Source of the DNA: Phanerochaete sordida
Lineage: Eukaryota; Basidiomycota; Agaricomycetes; Polyporales; Phanerochaetaceae
NCBI GenBank assembly: GCA_019973155.2
Contig: BPQB01000002.1
Coordinates: 372,001 to 436,000, forward strand
Reading direction: 5' to 3'
DNA: 64,000 nucleotides
Below are positions 32,781 through 43,852 of the stretch, in pieces. Made by a program: the position numbers and the translations under genes. The stretch's first letter is position 1. Each line of letters starts with the position of its first letter. The notes under the pieces are model-generated. The model was given only the letters and a program-made list of their open reading frames with translations. It was not told the DNA's origin and did not search any database.

Positions 32781-34672
32781 ATGGCCGACGCAGCTGCCCC
32801 GGCACCCCCGTCACCTCCGGTAGACCTCTCGAGGATCACGTTTGAGTCGACGCGGAACCGCAGGCGGATAATCGCGTCGTACTGGTTCATCGTCATACTC
32901 GCGCTTCCGCTTTGGTGGAGGACTACCAGCATCGACCGTCTGTCGCTACCTGAGAGTCGAGCGCGCGTGTTGGCAGAGAAGCATGTGAGAGCTCTTCAAT
33001 AATGTGTTCATTCCCGATTCTGACACGCACGAGCTAGTTATCGTCCCCTGTCCATGTAGAACTCAGAGGGAGTCAAGAGCAGCTGGAGCATGTACATACC
33101 CTACATCACGAGCTGGCGAGGTGGATCAGTCCTGTCGCTGAGGCTAATGGCCTCAGCTTTACGGCTGGTCAGGGGCCTCACACAGTGAGTATATGCGTTT
33201 GTCCTCGCAGCATTGTCCGGAATAACAGGCTGAAGCGTAAAGCAGGCCCGGGGAGCTATAATGTAGTCTTGGAGAACCGACAGGACGCAGTTGTAGAAGG
33301 AAGATCGTTGCATATTGGGCTAAATGAACCTAGCGCGGGTATGTGCTCAATATCCTCACCTGTCAAAATCTAACGTCTAAGCTGCTCGTCTAGGTCAGCG
33401 CGTCATCGACACCGTTACAAAGATACTTGTACCTCACGTGTCGCAAACAGCAAGCGAAGAGCATAGAGTCGTCAAGTATTCGCCTCGGTACAGGCTAGCC
33501 TTCAGTCTTCTCAACGAGGATGCATCATCTGGGCGAGCTGCGTTATCATGGGACGTGCGCGAAGCAGTTGACAGTAAGTTGTCGACTCCTTGCTCAGCTG
33601 TATGCCGCTAATCTTGAACGAAATAGCATACCTACACGGCACCTTTGATCGGCTATCCGTTCTCCACAACTTCACCATTGAAAGCCAAGTTCAGTACCAC
33701 GCCCCGCTCGCATTCGAGCCTCGAGCTATCCACGTCGCCGACAACGATGCCCATGGACTCACCCCAGAAGACCTGACAGTCTTCGTCAACTCCGCTGAGT
33801 GGACACTGGGTAATCCAAACGCGTCTGTCAATATTCGTAGCTGACTAAACGCACAGCTTCCAGCTCGTCTAACGATCCAGTGCTGCATTTTGTGCTATTC
33901 GTGCCATCATCGCAGCACTCGCCGCTATATATTCTTGACCACGAAGGCAAGTCGCTCTTGAGACCTAGCCCTGCGTGCGATTCTTAACAAACACAGGGCA
34001 AGCAACCACATCTGACGCGTTCGTTCTTCCCCAGTGGGGCGGTATCCTCGTCCTCAACAGCCCACCGAGCCACCTTACTGTGTCTGAGCTGGCAAAGACA
34101 TTCCATACGTTCCATCGCCAGCTCTTGACCTTGCTTGGCGTCCCCGACCTTCCAGCCGGCGTTCAGTCACGTCAAGCGGAAGCTTTCACCGACTGGCAGT
34201 TGGACGCTCTCGTTCGTCAACGGGCGCGTCAGAACTTCGAGAACAGCAAAGACACACTGAACAGCATTGTCAAGCTCGTTCACCAAATCGAGAACATGCC
34301 TGTCGGGGAGGATGTCCAGGGGGATGTCCAAGACGCTTTGGACGCCCTTGACGCTGTACGGCTACTTTACTCCGCCTCGTCGAAACGCCTACTGATCCAT
34401 GTCTAATTTAGGCTCTGGAGGCAGTTCCCTCGTCGTCTACACAGGCGCTGCAGCGCTCAGCCGAAGCCCTCACCCTGTCCTCGCGTGCATTCTTCAACCC
34501 TGGGATGCTTGCGCTGCTTTACTTCCCGGCAGAACACAAGTACGCTGTGTACGCTCCGTTGTTCGCATCGGTCGCTGCTCCACTCATCGCCGCCATCGTG
34601 CGCGAGGTCATCGCTTGGAGAAAAGCACGGCGGGCGGCGCGACAGCCCGAGGCGCGAGCGCGGGCAGATTGA
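32781..34672 (+). CDS. GPI transamidase subunit PIG-S (Gpi17)
   Basis: Seven exons: 32781-32984, 33038-33338, 33394-33573, 33627-33809, 33857-33946, 33997-34355, 34412-34672 (525 aa; human PIG-S is about 555). PIG-S is part of the ER complex that attaches GPI anchors to proteins. Evidence: N-terminal membrane segment YWFIVILALPLWWRTTSI followed by a lumenal domain (LSSPVHVEL, FDRLSVLHNFTIESQVQY), PQWGGILVLN, the helical region with FHTFHRQLLTLLGVP, and a C-terminal membrane segment (FASVAAPLIAAIVREVIAW) with an RKARR tail. Intron 5 uses a GC donor (GAAG/gcaagt). The segment 33185-33228 looks like an intron but must be kept to hold the frame. Confidence 0.92.
33947..33996 (+). other. Non-canonical GC-AG intron in PIG-S
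   Basis: The donor is AAG/gcaagtcg and the acceptor aacacag/GG; splicing here joins GAA G to GG CAA in frame (DHE-GQATTSDAF). The +4 to +6 bases match the strong consensus expected for GC donors. Confidence 0.7.
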
Positions 34673-35044
34673 CCAATGATGAACCCCCTGCTCTAGATAC
34701 CTCCAATACACTCATTTTGCGTACCTGATGGTTGACAGTGCCCCATTTCCAACGCGCTGAGGATATCATGGAGTCGAAGTGACCTCTTACGCAAAGGGTC
34801 GTGGGCCTTCGCTACGGAGGAGCGGGAGACATGCCAAATCCGGTAGGTGCTGTAGTTCCTCTTACCCGCGGACGTCATATTATAGGGGGAGCCGCCGGCC
34901 AGAGCAAAACTTCCACTGCCCCCGTTCGAACGTCCTCACGACTTGTTCCACTACCATCATCACCAACCGCTGCGAGCCCGCTGCTCGCCTCCTCTCCTTT
35001 ACGTTGCCCTCTCTGTACAGCCTACGACTCTAACCTCTACAAAT

Positions 35045-36259
35045 ATGGTCGCCGCCGCACCTCTAACCTTCGCCCTTCTCTCTCTCCCTTTTGTACGCGC
35101 GCAGACGTACAGCGCGACTTACGCGCCATCGAGCCTTCCTGACCAGACCGAGGAGGGCCAGTCTGGCACAAACAAGTGTGGGACGAGCAACCACCAGGAC
35201 TCCATGTGCCAGAATGTCTACAGTGCGTACTTCGCCCCCTGACACTGCGCAGCGCTAACGCATGTACAGTGAACGGGGTCGATGACTTCTGTTTCTATGC
35301 TCCGCCGCAACCGGGTGCGAACGCGACTATCGGCGACACCGAACGCATCGAAGTGTCGTGGTGTCTCAAAGACGGCTACGGCACGCGCACCATTCCTCCC
35401 AACACTATACAGGGCGCACACTTCGTGCAGACCCCGGACTACGTCCAGATCACTGGCGTTGGCAACCTCACCCAAGTCAACATCCCCGCGGGCGACTCTG
35501 GCGGCGAGCTCGACCCGCACGGCGCGGACGGCAATGGTGCGTGCCCGCTCTCTGTGGCTTACTACAGCGGCTGACAAGCGGTCCAGGGAACCCGATCGGC
35601 GGCCTCGTCTTCTCGAACGCGTTCACGGGCCAGTACGTGCAGGTGCACGAATGGACGAACTACATGTCGGACACGCAGTTCTGCTTCCGCGCGTGCAAGG
35701 ACGGGGCCAACGCGCCCGCGCTCTGCCAGCACATCTACGACGAGATGGGCTGCGCGTGGAACATGCCCGCGAACTACAGCTCGGGCGTGTTCGAGCGCTG
35801 CGAGGGCGACTCCGGCGAGGTGCGTCCCGTGTGTCGATTGCACGCTGCCCGCGACGGTGGCTGATCTGCGTGCTGCAGCCGATGGGCGTGTACGGCACGT
35901 CTACGTTCTCCCAGGGCGACCCCAGCACGCCCCCGGCGCACGACCCCCCGGCGTCTTCGGCGTGCACGACTGTGCCCTCTATCGGCGTAGCTTCGCTCTC
36001 AGGGTCGTCTGCGCCTACCTCTGTACGTGATCTCTTCGCTGGTCCGGCAGCACATACCTGACATCCTCCGTAGACTGGTGCGCCAAGCGGCAGTGCCTCC
36101 GGCTCCAGCCGTGCTACCTCGGGCTCGACTGGCTCCGCGCCCTCAGCGACGGGTGGTTCGCCGTCCGGCGCCGTCTCCACCTTCACATCCCCCGGATGGA
36201 CCCTCCAAGGTCTTGCGTTGTTCATGACCGTGCTTGGCGGCGCTTGGATCGCCGTCTAG
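35045..36259 (+). CDS. Mag1-like secreted glycoprotein ('macrofage activating glycoprotein' family)
   Basis: Five exons: 35045-35222, 35270-35536, 35587-35819, 35879-36022, 36074-36259 (335 aa). Signal peptide MVAAAPLTFALLSLPFVRAQ. Then the pattern typical of basidiomycete proteins annotated under this name: DQTEEGQSGTNKCG, MCQNVYMNGVDDFCFYAPP, TERIEVSWCLKDGYGTR, HFVQTPDYVQITGVGNLT, DPHGADGNGNPIGGLVFS, HEWTNYMSDTQFCFRAC, CQHIYDEMGCAWNMP and EPMGVYGTSTF. A Ser/Thr/Gly-rich stretch and a terminal hydrophobic segment (GLALFMTVLGGAWIAV) suggest GPI anchoring. Many paired Cys fit an extracellular fold. The physiological role is unknown; the name is historical. Confidence 0.88.
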
Positions 36260-36745
36260 AGCTTGATGTTTTGTTCAACAGACATTCTACATCACAGACT
36301 CTAATCTGACACTATGGACACGGACTGTACACATCCTAGGTACACGCACTACCTACATGTATATCTTCAGTACTACTACGATTTCGAATGTGATACCAGA
36401 GGCGTACGAGATACCTCACCTTGAAGATGCTCAGTCATTTAATTGATTGCCTCCGGATCCGTTCGCAGATATCGGATACTTTTTTGTGCATAGCCTTCGT
36501 ATTCGGCGAGGTTCAGCCACGCCATCCCTATCCTAATGGTTTACCAAATGAACTACCCCATGCGATGAAATCGAGTACTGCGTTCTAAACCTGAGCCGTG
36601 TGTGTATTATTTGTGCTGAATATATGCGTTCCGATGAAATGACGATAACCAGATGTATCCTCCTTGCCTGTGCAAAACCGTCCCTGAAGCAAAGCGTCAG
36701 AATGCAGATCTGTGGGGGTACAGGCGAACACGTACGATGCAATGA

Positions 36746-37767
36746 TTAAGTGCCCGCCATGCCAGTGACACCGACCCTGTCGCGAATCTTTGCGATCTCA
36801 CTGACCGAGAGCGTGCCTTTGCTGGCGCAGAAGAAGTCCTCCCAAGCCTGTGCCGCGTCGCTCTCTGTCCCAAACTCGGAGCTAGGCAGGCACGGTCAGC
36901 ACACGAAGTATCATGCACACGCACGCAACATACTTCAGGAACGTGTACAGCCGGTCCCAGAACTCCGGCTGCGACACCACGGTGTGGTACGGGGTATCGG
37001 GCGCGGCGCCGACGGACGACGGCGGCATGTTCGACGTGTCGAGCACGAGCGGGATGTCGACGAGCACCTCGTCGGCGATGGGCGTCAGCGAGGGCGAGGG
37101 CGACAGCACAACGGAGGGGATGCGCTGGTGGCCTGCGCGCGTCCGCGACTCTTTAGGCTCGGGCACGAGCGTGATCGTCGGCGCGCCCCTGGGCTCTTCT
37201 GACGACGCGGGCGCAGGCACGGCAGGCGCGGCGGGATCCCACTGGAAGCCGGGCTTCACCATCAGGTTTACGGTGTCGCCGTCCTTGATGTCGTACTCCT
37301 TCAGGAGCTTCGCGGACGCGAGGGCTTTGCCCTTGAGCAGCAGCCGCTGCACGTCGGCCGGGGGCGCGCCAGACTGGGCAGCAAGTTGCGCTTTGATGGT
37401 CTGGATGGTGTCTGCGGGGTGCACGGAGAGCGTGTAGGACTGTGGGGGCTTGACGGACTTGATGATTATGCTGATTGCGCCTGAGATCTCGCGTGAGTGC
37501 TTGCAGGGTGCGTAGATGGCCTGTTCTCGTACCGGCGGGCCCCTCGTCCTCTCTCTTGACTTCCGGAGGCGGGGGCACCTCCAGCTAAAACGCGACGGTT
37601 CAGTTGCTAAAACAGGCGCGACCGTCGCTTCCACATACCGGTAGCGTCGGGACCTTCTTCAGGTAGGTGTCTAATGGCGGCTGGAAGTCATCTGTGTAGG
37701 TCACGGGCTGCTGGGAGATGCTGTTCGCAAATGCTTTGACAAATGTCGCCTCTGCTTGGTCTGCCAT
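36746..37767 (-). CDS. Ubiquitin-like protein of the GET pathway (Get5/Mdy2-like)
   Basis: Exons 37767-37639, 37584-37533, 37480-36934 and 36881-36746 give 287 aa. Three parts are visible: an N-terminal helical segment (ATFVKAFANSISQQPVTY, then KKVPTLP) that in Get5 binds Get4; a ubiquitin-like domain (IIIKSVKPPQSYTLSV, DTIQTIKAQLA, DVQRLLLKGKAL, IKDGDTVNLMV) at about residues 60-140; and, after a Pro/Ser-rich linker, a C-terminal helical segment (FWDRLYTFL, SDAAQAWEDFFCASKGTLS) of the dimerisation type. Get5 with Get4 and Sgt2 hands tail-anchored proteins to Get3 for ER insertion. The ubiquitin domain does not end in GG, so it is not a conjugated modifier. It shares a 197-bp divergent promoter with NDUFS5. 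Confidence 0.8.
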
Positions 37768-37964
37768 GGCCGTAGTCAAGCGTCAAAGATGTTCTCGTTG
37801 TCGCTGGAGATGGTGGAGGCCGTCGCGCTCCCTTGAGGCTGTACGTATATGGGCGCTTAGCGGTGCGGGGTCACGTCATGTCACTGCCGTTACACTATCG
37901 TCACCGCGTCGGGTAACACCGTGTGACATACCGAGGCTTCAACGCTTTCCAGCACTCATCTACC
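37768..37964. promoter_or_regulatory. Bidirectional promoter, Get5-like / NDUFS5
   Basis: Only 197 bp separate the two divergent start codons, so both core promoters must lie here. Position-based inference. Confidence 0.6.
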
Positions 37965-38496
37965 ATGGCTGTATGTCCTTTCCGAGCGAAGTGTTTACGC
38001 GTGCAGAGCTAATGCTATAGGCAGTCGGGTTTTGGCTACGGCGGAGGTGCGAACTTTGTGGGTTCCGTGAGCCTCAGGTAGTGACCAAGAGTTAGGAACG
38101 TCGCGGTGCTTTGCCTTCTGGCAGGAGTTCTCTAAGGTGCGCCGCGAATAGCATGCGTCCTGAATTCAATGCTCAACGCCTGGTGCTCTATCTGTTCAAC
38201 AGTGCTACGCTTCGGCCGATCACCCATCCCAATGTCGCGCCCAGGGCGAGGATTACCTTGAGTGCCTCCACCGTACCAAGGAGGTGCGGCCTTAGTTCCC
38301 TCGACCTCGCTCATAGCTGAATAGCGACGCCATTGCATAGATTGCGCGTGCAAAGGCTGTGAAGGAAGAATTCATCCGCAAGGCTGAGCACCAGGCTCAG
38401 GAGGGCCGGAAAGCCGCCGACATCCTCGCAGACGGTGTCATTGTTGGCGTCGGCCTCATACAACGCGACAAGACCGACGCGAAATCTAAGCACTAG
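37965..38496 (+). CDS. Complex I subunit NDUFS5 (15-kDa CX9C protein)
   Basis: Five small exons, 37965-37970, 38025-38046, 38096-38136, 38203-38283 and 38341-38496, give 101 aa. It is an accessory subunit of NADH:ubiquinone oxidoreductase on the intermembrane-space side, imported by the Mia40 disulfide relay. Four cysteines at residues 14, 24, 34 and 44 are each separated by nine residues: FAFWQEFSK, YASADHPSQ and RAQGEDYLE. The family core CFAFWQEFSKC and DYLECLHRTKE is clear. A charged helix and a short Lys-rich tail follow. The first exon is ATG plus one codon. The exon 2 donor (GGAG/gtgcga) was chosen because it alone restores the frame into the first Cys. Confidence 0.88.
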
Positions 38497-39062
38497 CGTG
38501 GCACGTACACAATGGGATTGACTGCTTTTAGACGTCTGCTGCTCCAAACCGGTCGCTGGTCGCTGGTTCTCAATCAACTCCGTCCGGTCTTACCGGCACG
38601 TCCGCTTGTCTGAAGCAGTCATACCTGTGCTATCACAGCGGTACAAGGTGAACATCCACCTGCGCAGTTGTCGTGTGTTACCTCGAATCACCCAAAACCC
38701 ACGCCTCTGCCGTTATTTCACCTTCAAGTCGGCGCGTGCCCTCCCGTGCTCGTCGCCAGCTTGCGCTCAATCTTCTGTTGATATGTAAGTTGCCATCTGC
38801 GCTGTCCAGCCATCTCAGTAGCTATCGTAATTGGACCCTTCGTGTCCTTCCCTTGACGTTATTGCGAGTGTCCGTTCTGCCGTTGCCCGCCGCTTGTGTC
38901 CGCATTAAGTTAGCGGCGAACCACGTGGCTGGCACGTGGAGCACTAAAGTGATCTCCTTCACGTTCGGATGAGCCAGAAGGGGAGCTCACCTTCGTCTCC
39001 AACCCCCACCACACTTCTCCTTCCTGCCAGCCCCGCGTCGGTCGGCTTTGGACTCTGCTACC
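38497..39062. other. Intergenic
   Basis: Downstream of NDUFS5 and upstream of the proline-rich gene; 38990-39062 looks like a pyrimidine-rich leader. No gene recognised. Confidence 0.4.
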
Positions 39063-42000
39063 ATGATCGTCCACGGCGTCGGCTCCCTCAACTCTCCCAT
39101 AGTCATCTCGGACGACGAAGACGAAGCATACGTCGAGCTAGAGTTGGAGCAGCGTCTGTCTTCCCCGCAGGAAGGCATGGCTCTCGACTTCGAGGATGAC
39201 TACCACCCAGAGTACGTTTGGCACGATACGCCGCCGGAGGAACGCGAGTTTGCGCGCCAAGAGAGGCTTTCAGAGAGCGTCCTTCAAGACGCGACCCCTG
39301 ATGGAAGTCGAGACCATGGTACGCCGCGCTTTAGCTATCGTATTCCGAAATCACACAATGTGCATGATGCCAGGAACACCCGGCTCAAGCCTCGCTGGTC
39401 AAAAGCGTAAACGAGGCAGTCACTTGGACTCTCCCAGCCAGCGTTCATATCCATTGCCTGGCCAAACGCACATGGCTCAACCAAGGCCTTCTTCACCAGG
39501 TGCATATCCGGGCGAGAGCAAAGCGGCGCGAAAGAAACGGCGCAAGAGGGAGCGGCAGGCAGCCGAGTATATGGTGCACGCCTCGGCCGGCCCTTCAACT
39601 GGTGCGATGCATCCGCTGCCAGCCATACCCGCAATGTTTCCTCCCTCGATGAGCCCTGTGAGCCCAGTCATGCCGCAGATACCTTCGCTGCTTCCTTTTT
39701 CTCTTCATGCGTCTCTTCCTCCCAAGCCTATGATGTTTCCGGACTACGGCTTTCCCCTGCCACCGATCTCGCTGCAGGACCTACACATCGCGGCAGCAAT
39801 GTCAATGTTTCCCGCCTCTCCACCCATTCCTCCGTCCATTCCTCCACCTTTCGTTAACATGCATCACATGTCACTTCCTCCGGCAGACTTGCCAGTCTTG
39901 CCTAACGAACCTCTCCACCCTGCATCGGACGAGCCGGAGCCTATCCGCAAAACGCCGATCGTGAAGAGGCCCATAGGCGTACCGCCAGATCCGGACCCCA
40001 GCAGTCTCCACGGTACCTACAAGTCGCCTAACCCCAACTTTCCACCCCCGAACCCAGCGCGGACGCTGGTTATGGAAATCTCTCCCAAGAAATACCGTAA
40101 CGTGGCGTTCGTACGATCATGGGCCATGACCTTTGGTACGAAGCCTATCAAGCCGCCCCGTATCGACCTCGACGTAAAGGCAGGCAAGGCTTTGATCGAA
40201 TTTCCCACAGCTGAGGTTGCAAGGCTGGCGTTCGAGAGCGACCGCATGCTCGGCGAAGGCAGGGAACACATCCGGGTGTTCTGGTACCGGGTGCGCGGCG
40301 TCGGGGCTGACGCAGGCGTAGGCGAGCTGGAGGAAGGCGAGATTGAAGATGGCGAGCTGGCCAAGCACCACGGCAAGCTGAAGCAGAAGGCGAAGGAGTC
40401 GAAGAAGGCCGCAGAGCCGACCTCTTTTGCGTCCTTACCTGTGGTAGATCTCCCATTACCCGCTAAGCGCCTGGAGCACCCTCGTCCTTCTCCGCTGATC
40501 ATACCGCCATTGCCTTCTCCCTCCAACATCCGTCGCACATCTGTTTCGCAGTCACCCGTCGCGCTTGTCAACCCTGCGCGTTCACCTGCTGTGTCGTCAG
40601 CCACGCCTCGACAGTCGACACTCCCCCCTTTGCCAGCTTCTCTTCCGCCTAAGCCTGTGAGCCTGCGCCAAACACCAGCTGCGAAACCTTTGGAGCCTTC
40701 CCCGCCTCAGCCACCTCCGCTTCTATCTCGTATCCAGCAGGCCGAGGCAGAACCTCGTTTGGAGGTTTTCGCAGTGTCTATTGCTCATGCGCCCACTCCA
40801 CCTTCGTCGCTCGACGCGAACGCGCCAGTGTTCGTGCCAAAAGCTCTGTCTCATTCCTCTACACCTGCTCCGGTCGATCCAGCTCGTCTTCCGCCGCCAT
40901 CGTCATCGGACATTCCTGGGCTTCATGCAGGGCTGGACGCCTCAGGTGCGTCAGCGGCTGACGGTGCTCAGACGGGTTCGAAACGAACAGCCGCCGAACG
41001 GGGTGGTGCCACGCCTGAACCTGTTCGGAACGTCATCGCTCAAGCTATCTTTGGACTACAACCACGACTAGAGAAAGACGAGGCTAGCTCCATCGCGTCG
41101 TCTCGCGGTCGCTCTCCGCTACAAGACCACCTGGGATTCACCGTCGCACCTCCACCGCTGCCTGTGGAGCAGAACGCAGCCTCTACAGCGAACTATCCTC
41201 CGCCGACACCTACTCAGCCCTCCTCAAGCCTCTTGCCTGCCGAAAGCGCGCCCCCGCTCGACAACATTGTTACTTCGCCTGGATCCGAAATATCCGTAAC
41301 GCCGTCCACCATGCTCTGTGCACCTGCTCCGGTGCGAGACCACCCCCACTCCGTTTTCTCTACTCCGACGCCTCCGCCCTCTGAGCCCCGCGCGATAAGG
41401 AACCTCCCGAAGCATCCGAGCTATGCCAAGCGCAGAGAAGTTGAAGAGAGCATCGCCAAACACCGGGAGATGCTGGCCTCTCGGAGCTCCGCTTCCAGCA
41501 GCGGCAGCACGACCCCCGTGTCAGAGGTAGAGGCCATGATTGTCTGCAAGTCGTCGACAGAAGAGACGACCCCGTCGCCTACCCTACCGCCGTCAGCAGA
41601 GATCACCGCGGCAATGAGGGAGGACAACCTGCGGCGCCTAGTTTTGAACAGTCGCAAGTCACGTGCGTCGTCAACGGTGCCCAGTACGCCACTCGCCGAG
41701 TCTCCTCCCTCCACATTTGTCGCTGCTGTTACGGTCAGCGAAGTCACAACTATGGGCCACAACAACAAAGCCCGCCTCGACGAGCTCGCCGTCTCGTTCA
41801 TCACGCAATCCATCCAGGCAGCCAGCCTGCCCACGTCGCCGCTCGCCGACCGCACGCCAGTGTCGCCCATCTTCTCCGAGAAGGCGCTCCTCTCCGCGAA
41901 GCAGCGCGTGCTCGAGGACAACATCGCGGACCAGAAGGCGCTCATGGGCCAGTACCTCGCCGCGCGCACGAAGGACGAGCGCGCGCGGCTCAAGGCCGCG

Positions 42001-42212
42001 ATGGCCGCGCGCTCACGGTACGTCCCCCGCTCGCCTCCGCAGGACACGCGTCCGGGCTCAAGGTGCGCAGCGCTATGGAACAGGAGCTCGACGCCGTGCG
42101 CGCGCGCGCCGACGCGGGCAGGGAGGCCGCGCGCGCGCTCCGCTTCAAATGGCCCGAGACGGACAGGAACGCGTGCATCCTCGTCATCAGCGACGACGAG
42201 GGCGACGAGTGA
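39063..42212 (+). CDS. Proline-rich nuclear protein with RRM-like region and terminal SIM-like motifs
   Basis: Exons 39063-39318, 39374-42017 and 42071-42212 give 1013 aa. Near the N-terminus is SPIVISDDEDEAYVEL and at the very C-terminus CILVISDDEGDE; both match the hydrophobic-core-plus-acidic form of SUMO-interacting motifs. A basic cluster (KAARKKRRKRERQAA) at about residue 125 is a likely nuclear signal. Around residues 290-385 is a compact region (PARTLVMEISPKKYRNVAF, GKALIEFPTAEVARLAFES, REHIRVFWYRV) with the beta-alpha pattern of an RNA-recognition motif. Most of the rest is Pro/Ser-rich and disordered, with helical patches KRREVEESIAKHREML and KQRVLEDNIADQKALMGQYL near the end. It may act in RNA processing or SUMO-linked nuclear complexes. 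The last acceptor (tgcgcag) was fixed by frame. Confidence 0.78.
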
Positions 42213-43020
42213 GTGTGCCGTTGCGCAAGGTAGGTCTGTGCGTTCTTTTCTACTCTGCTGTTGTGTACGAACATAATCAGGAGCGTTTCTTGACGTCTAT
42301 TGTCTGCCTTCATACTGTAGCCTTTCTATTCTTTTATCCAGGTCCGAGTGCAACCATTTCTTGACCACCCAGTGAGTCCCCTTCCCTCCCCCGCCTCGCC
42401 TTGCTGATTCCTGCTCGCTCCCTCGAGGCTGTTGTGTGTTTGATTACCCTGTTCCTCGCCCCTCTCCCACATCCTTGCATCCTCGCTCCGGACTTTCCAT
42501 ACAAAATGGACATGTATTGCTGTGGGCGTGTAGTTGCCCGCCGCATCGCGCCCGGTCGGGCTCGTACGGCGGACAGGCCGCGCTCGCATCTTCTGCATGA
42601 TTCAGTGCCCTGTCATGGAATACTATACCTTTTCTGCATCATCATCTCGCGTGCGTGTGAGCTTCGCTATTTCGTCCTCGCTATCGCAAAATTGTGCCTC
42701 TCGACTTTTCCGGTTCTGCATGGCAGGGCCTCTTCTGAAGTTTGCTTTGCTGTGCGTATCTCAAGCTGTCGTCGCATATCCTCGGCGGTAGTCAACTCGC
42801 GCAGTCCAGCAGTATGCGATGTGATAGGTTGATTGTATTGTTATGGACGAATACGAGATGCACAATTACACTGCTATGATACAGAGGGCTTTGCGATGTG
42901 ATCTGCGAGCAATAAAGCAGCGTGAGTCCCTTGCTCGCGCTCGACGGCGGTGCGAGGACGCACCTATATATACAGCGGGATTCCCATCAAGTTGATCTTC
43001 AAGCACGTTCATCTCCAGCT
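42213..43020. other. Convergent intergenic region
   Basis: 3' regions of the proline-rich gene and of the small membrane gene on the minus strand; pyrimidine-rich patches near 42380-42500, no gene recognised. Confidence 0.4.
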
Positions 43021-43352
43021 TCAGGGCTTGCGGTCGCCCGCGACAGTCGCGCGGACCTCGCTCGACGGCAGCCGCGCGTCGGTCTGGCCGCTCAGCAGGC
43101 CGGCGCCCTGCGCCTCCGTCTCTGCACGCCCCCGTCAGCACAGAACGCGCGGGTAGCGCGGCGGGGCTACGCACTGTATATCGACGCGGGCTGTTCCTCG
43201 CGCTTCGTCTGCTTGCCGACGACGTACATGTACCCGAGCGTCGCGACGCTGCCGCCGATGGCGCACGCGGCCTGCACACGCGGTCAGCTTCGGGCGCAAA
43301 CGCGCGGGTGGAGGGCACGCACGAGGGTCTTGCTGTTTGCGAGAGAGCTCAT
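43021..43352 (-). CDS. Small single-pass membrane protein (75 aa)
   Basis: Exons 43352-43323, 43271-43175 and 43121-43021 join in phase; introns are 51 and 53 nt, with donor gtgcgt and acceptor gtgcag in both. The product starts MSSLANSKTL and goes into a membrane-compatible segment (ACAIGGSVATLGYMYVVG), then KQTKREEQ and a polar tail ending GDRKP. The short N-terminus, one membrane span and positive flank fit a mitochondrial inner-membrane or ER tail protein. No family recognised. The first donor was preferred over a nearer gtttgc because that would leave a 30-nt intron. Confidence 0.6.
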
Positions 43353-43852
43353 GGTGCTGTAATTGTTGTAGAAATTGGGAAAATATGTGCGTGCGGTGCG
43401 AGGGGTGGGTGCGGAGGTCTGGATGTCGTCGAGGGCTCGCTGGGTCGGTATATGTAGCGGGCGCTGGCGTCCGTGGCGTGCACCATGAGAGCCACCTCTT
43501 GGCTCCTGAGACCGGTGACGTCATGCCATTTTGCGACGTCTCCCTGCGTACCCCACCGCCCCCGACCAACCACTACGTTGTCTCGATTCATGTGGCCTGT
43601 GATTCTGTAGGCGGCATATGTTGCGAATATGTCATTATCAGAGCGCTGATTCGTCTACATTTCCCCTGGAGTCGAGATTGGCCCGAGAGCGCCACAAGAC
43701 GTGCGCTGACATAGTTTGCTGGCGCTGAAAGCTTCTGAATCCCAACAGAGGCCCCCAGAAACGGCGCAAGAGCGGGTATGGTGGGTTCAATGTAAAACCA
43801 GAGTTTCGTTAATTATTCGTACTGTACAACCAATGTACAGTGATGCAAGCAG
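43353..43852. other. Intergenic
   Basis: Between two minus-strand genes; no supported feature. Confidence 0.4.

Noticed and set aside
42018..42276. Frame extension of the proline-rich protein past 42017
   Set aside because: Arg/Ala/Ser-rich out-of-frame read; splicing 42018-42070 restores the frame that ends in the SIM-like motif.
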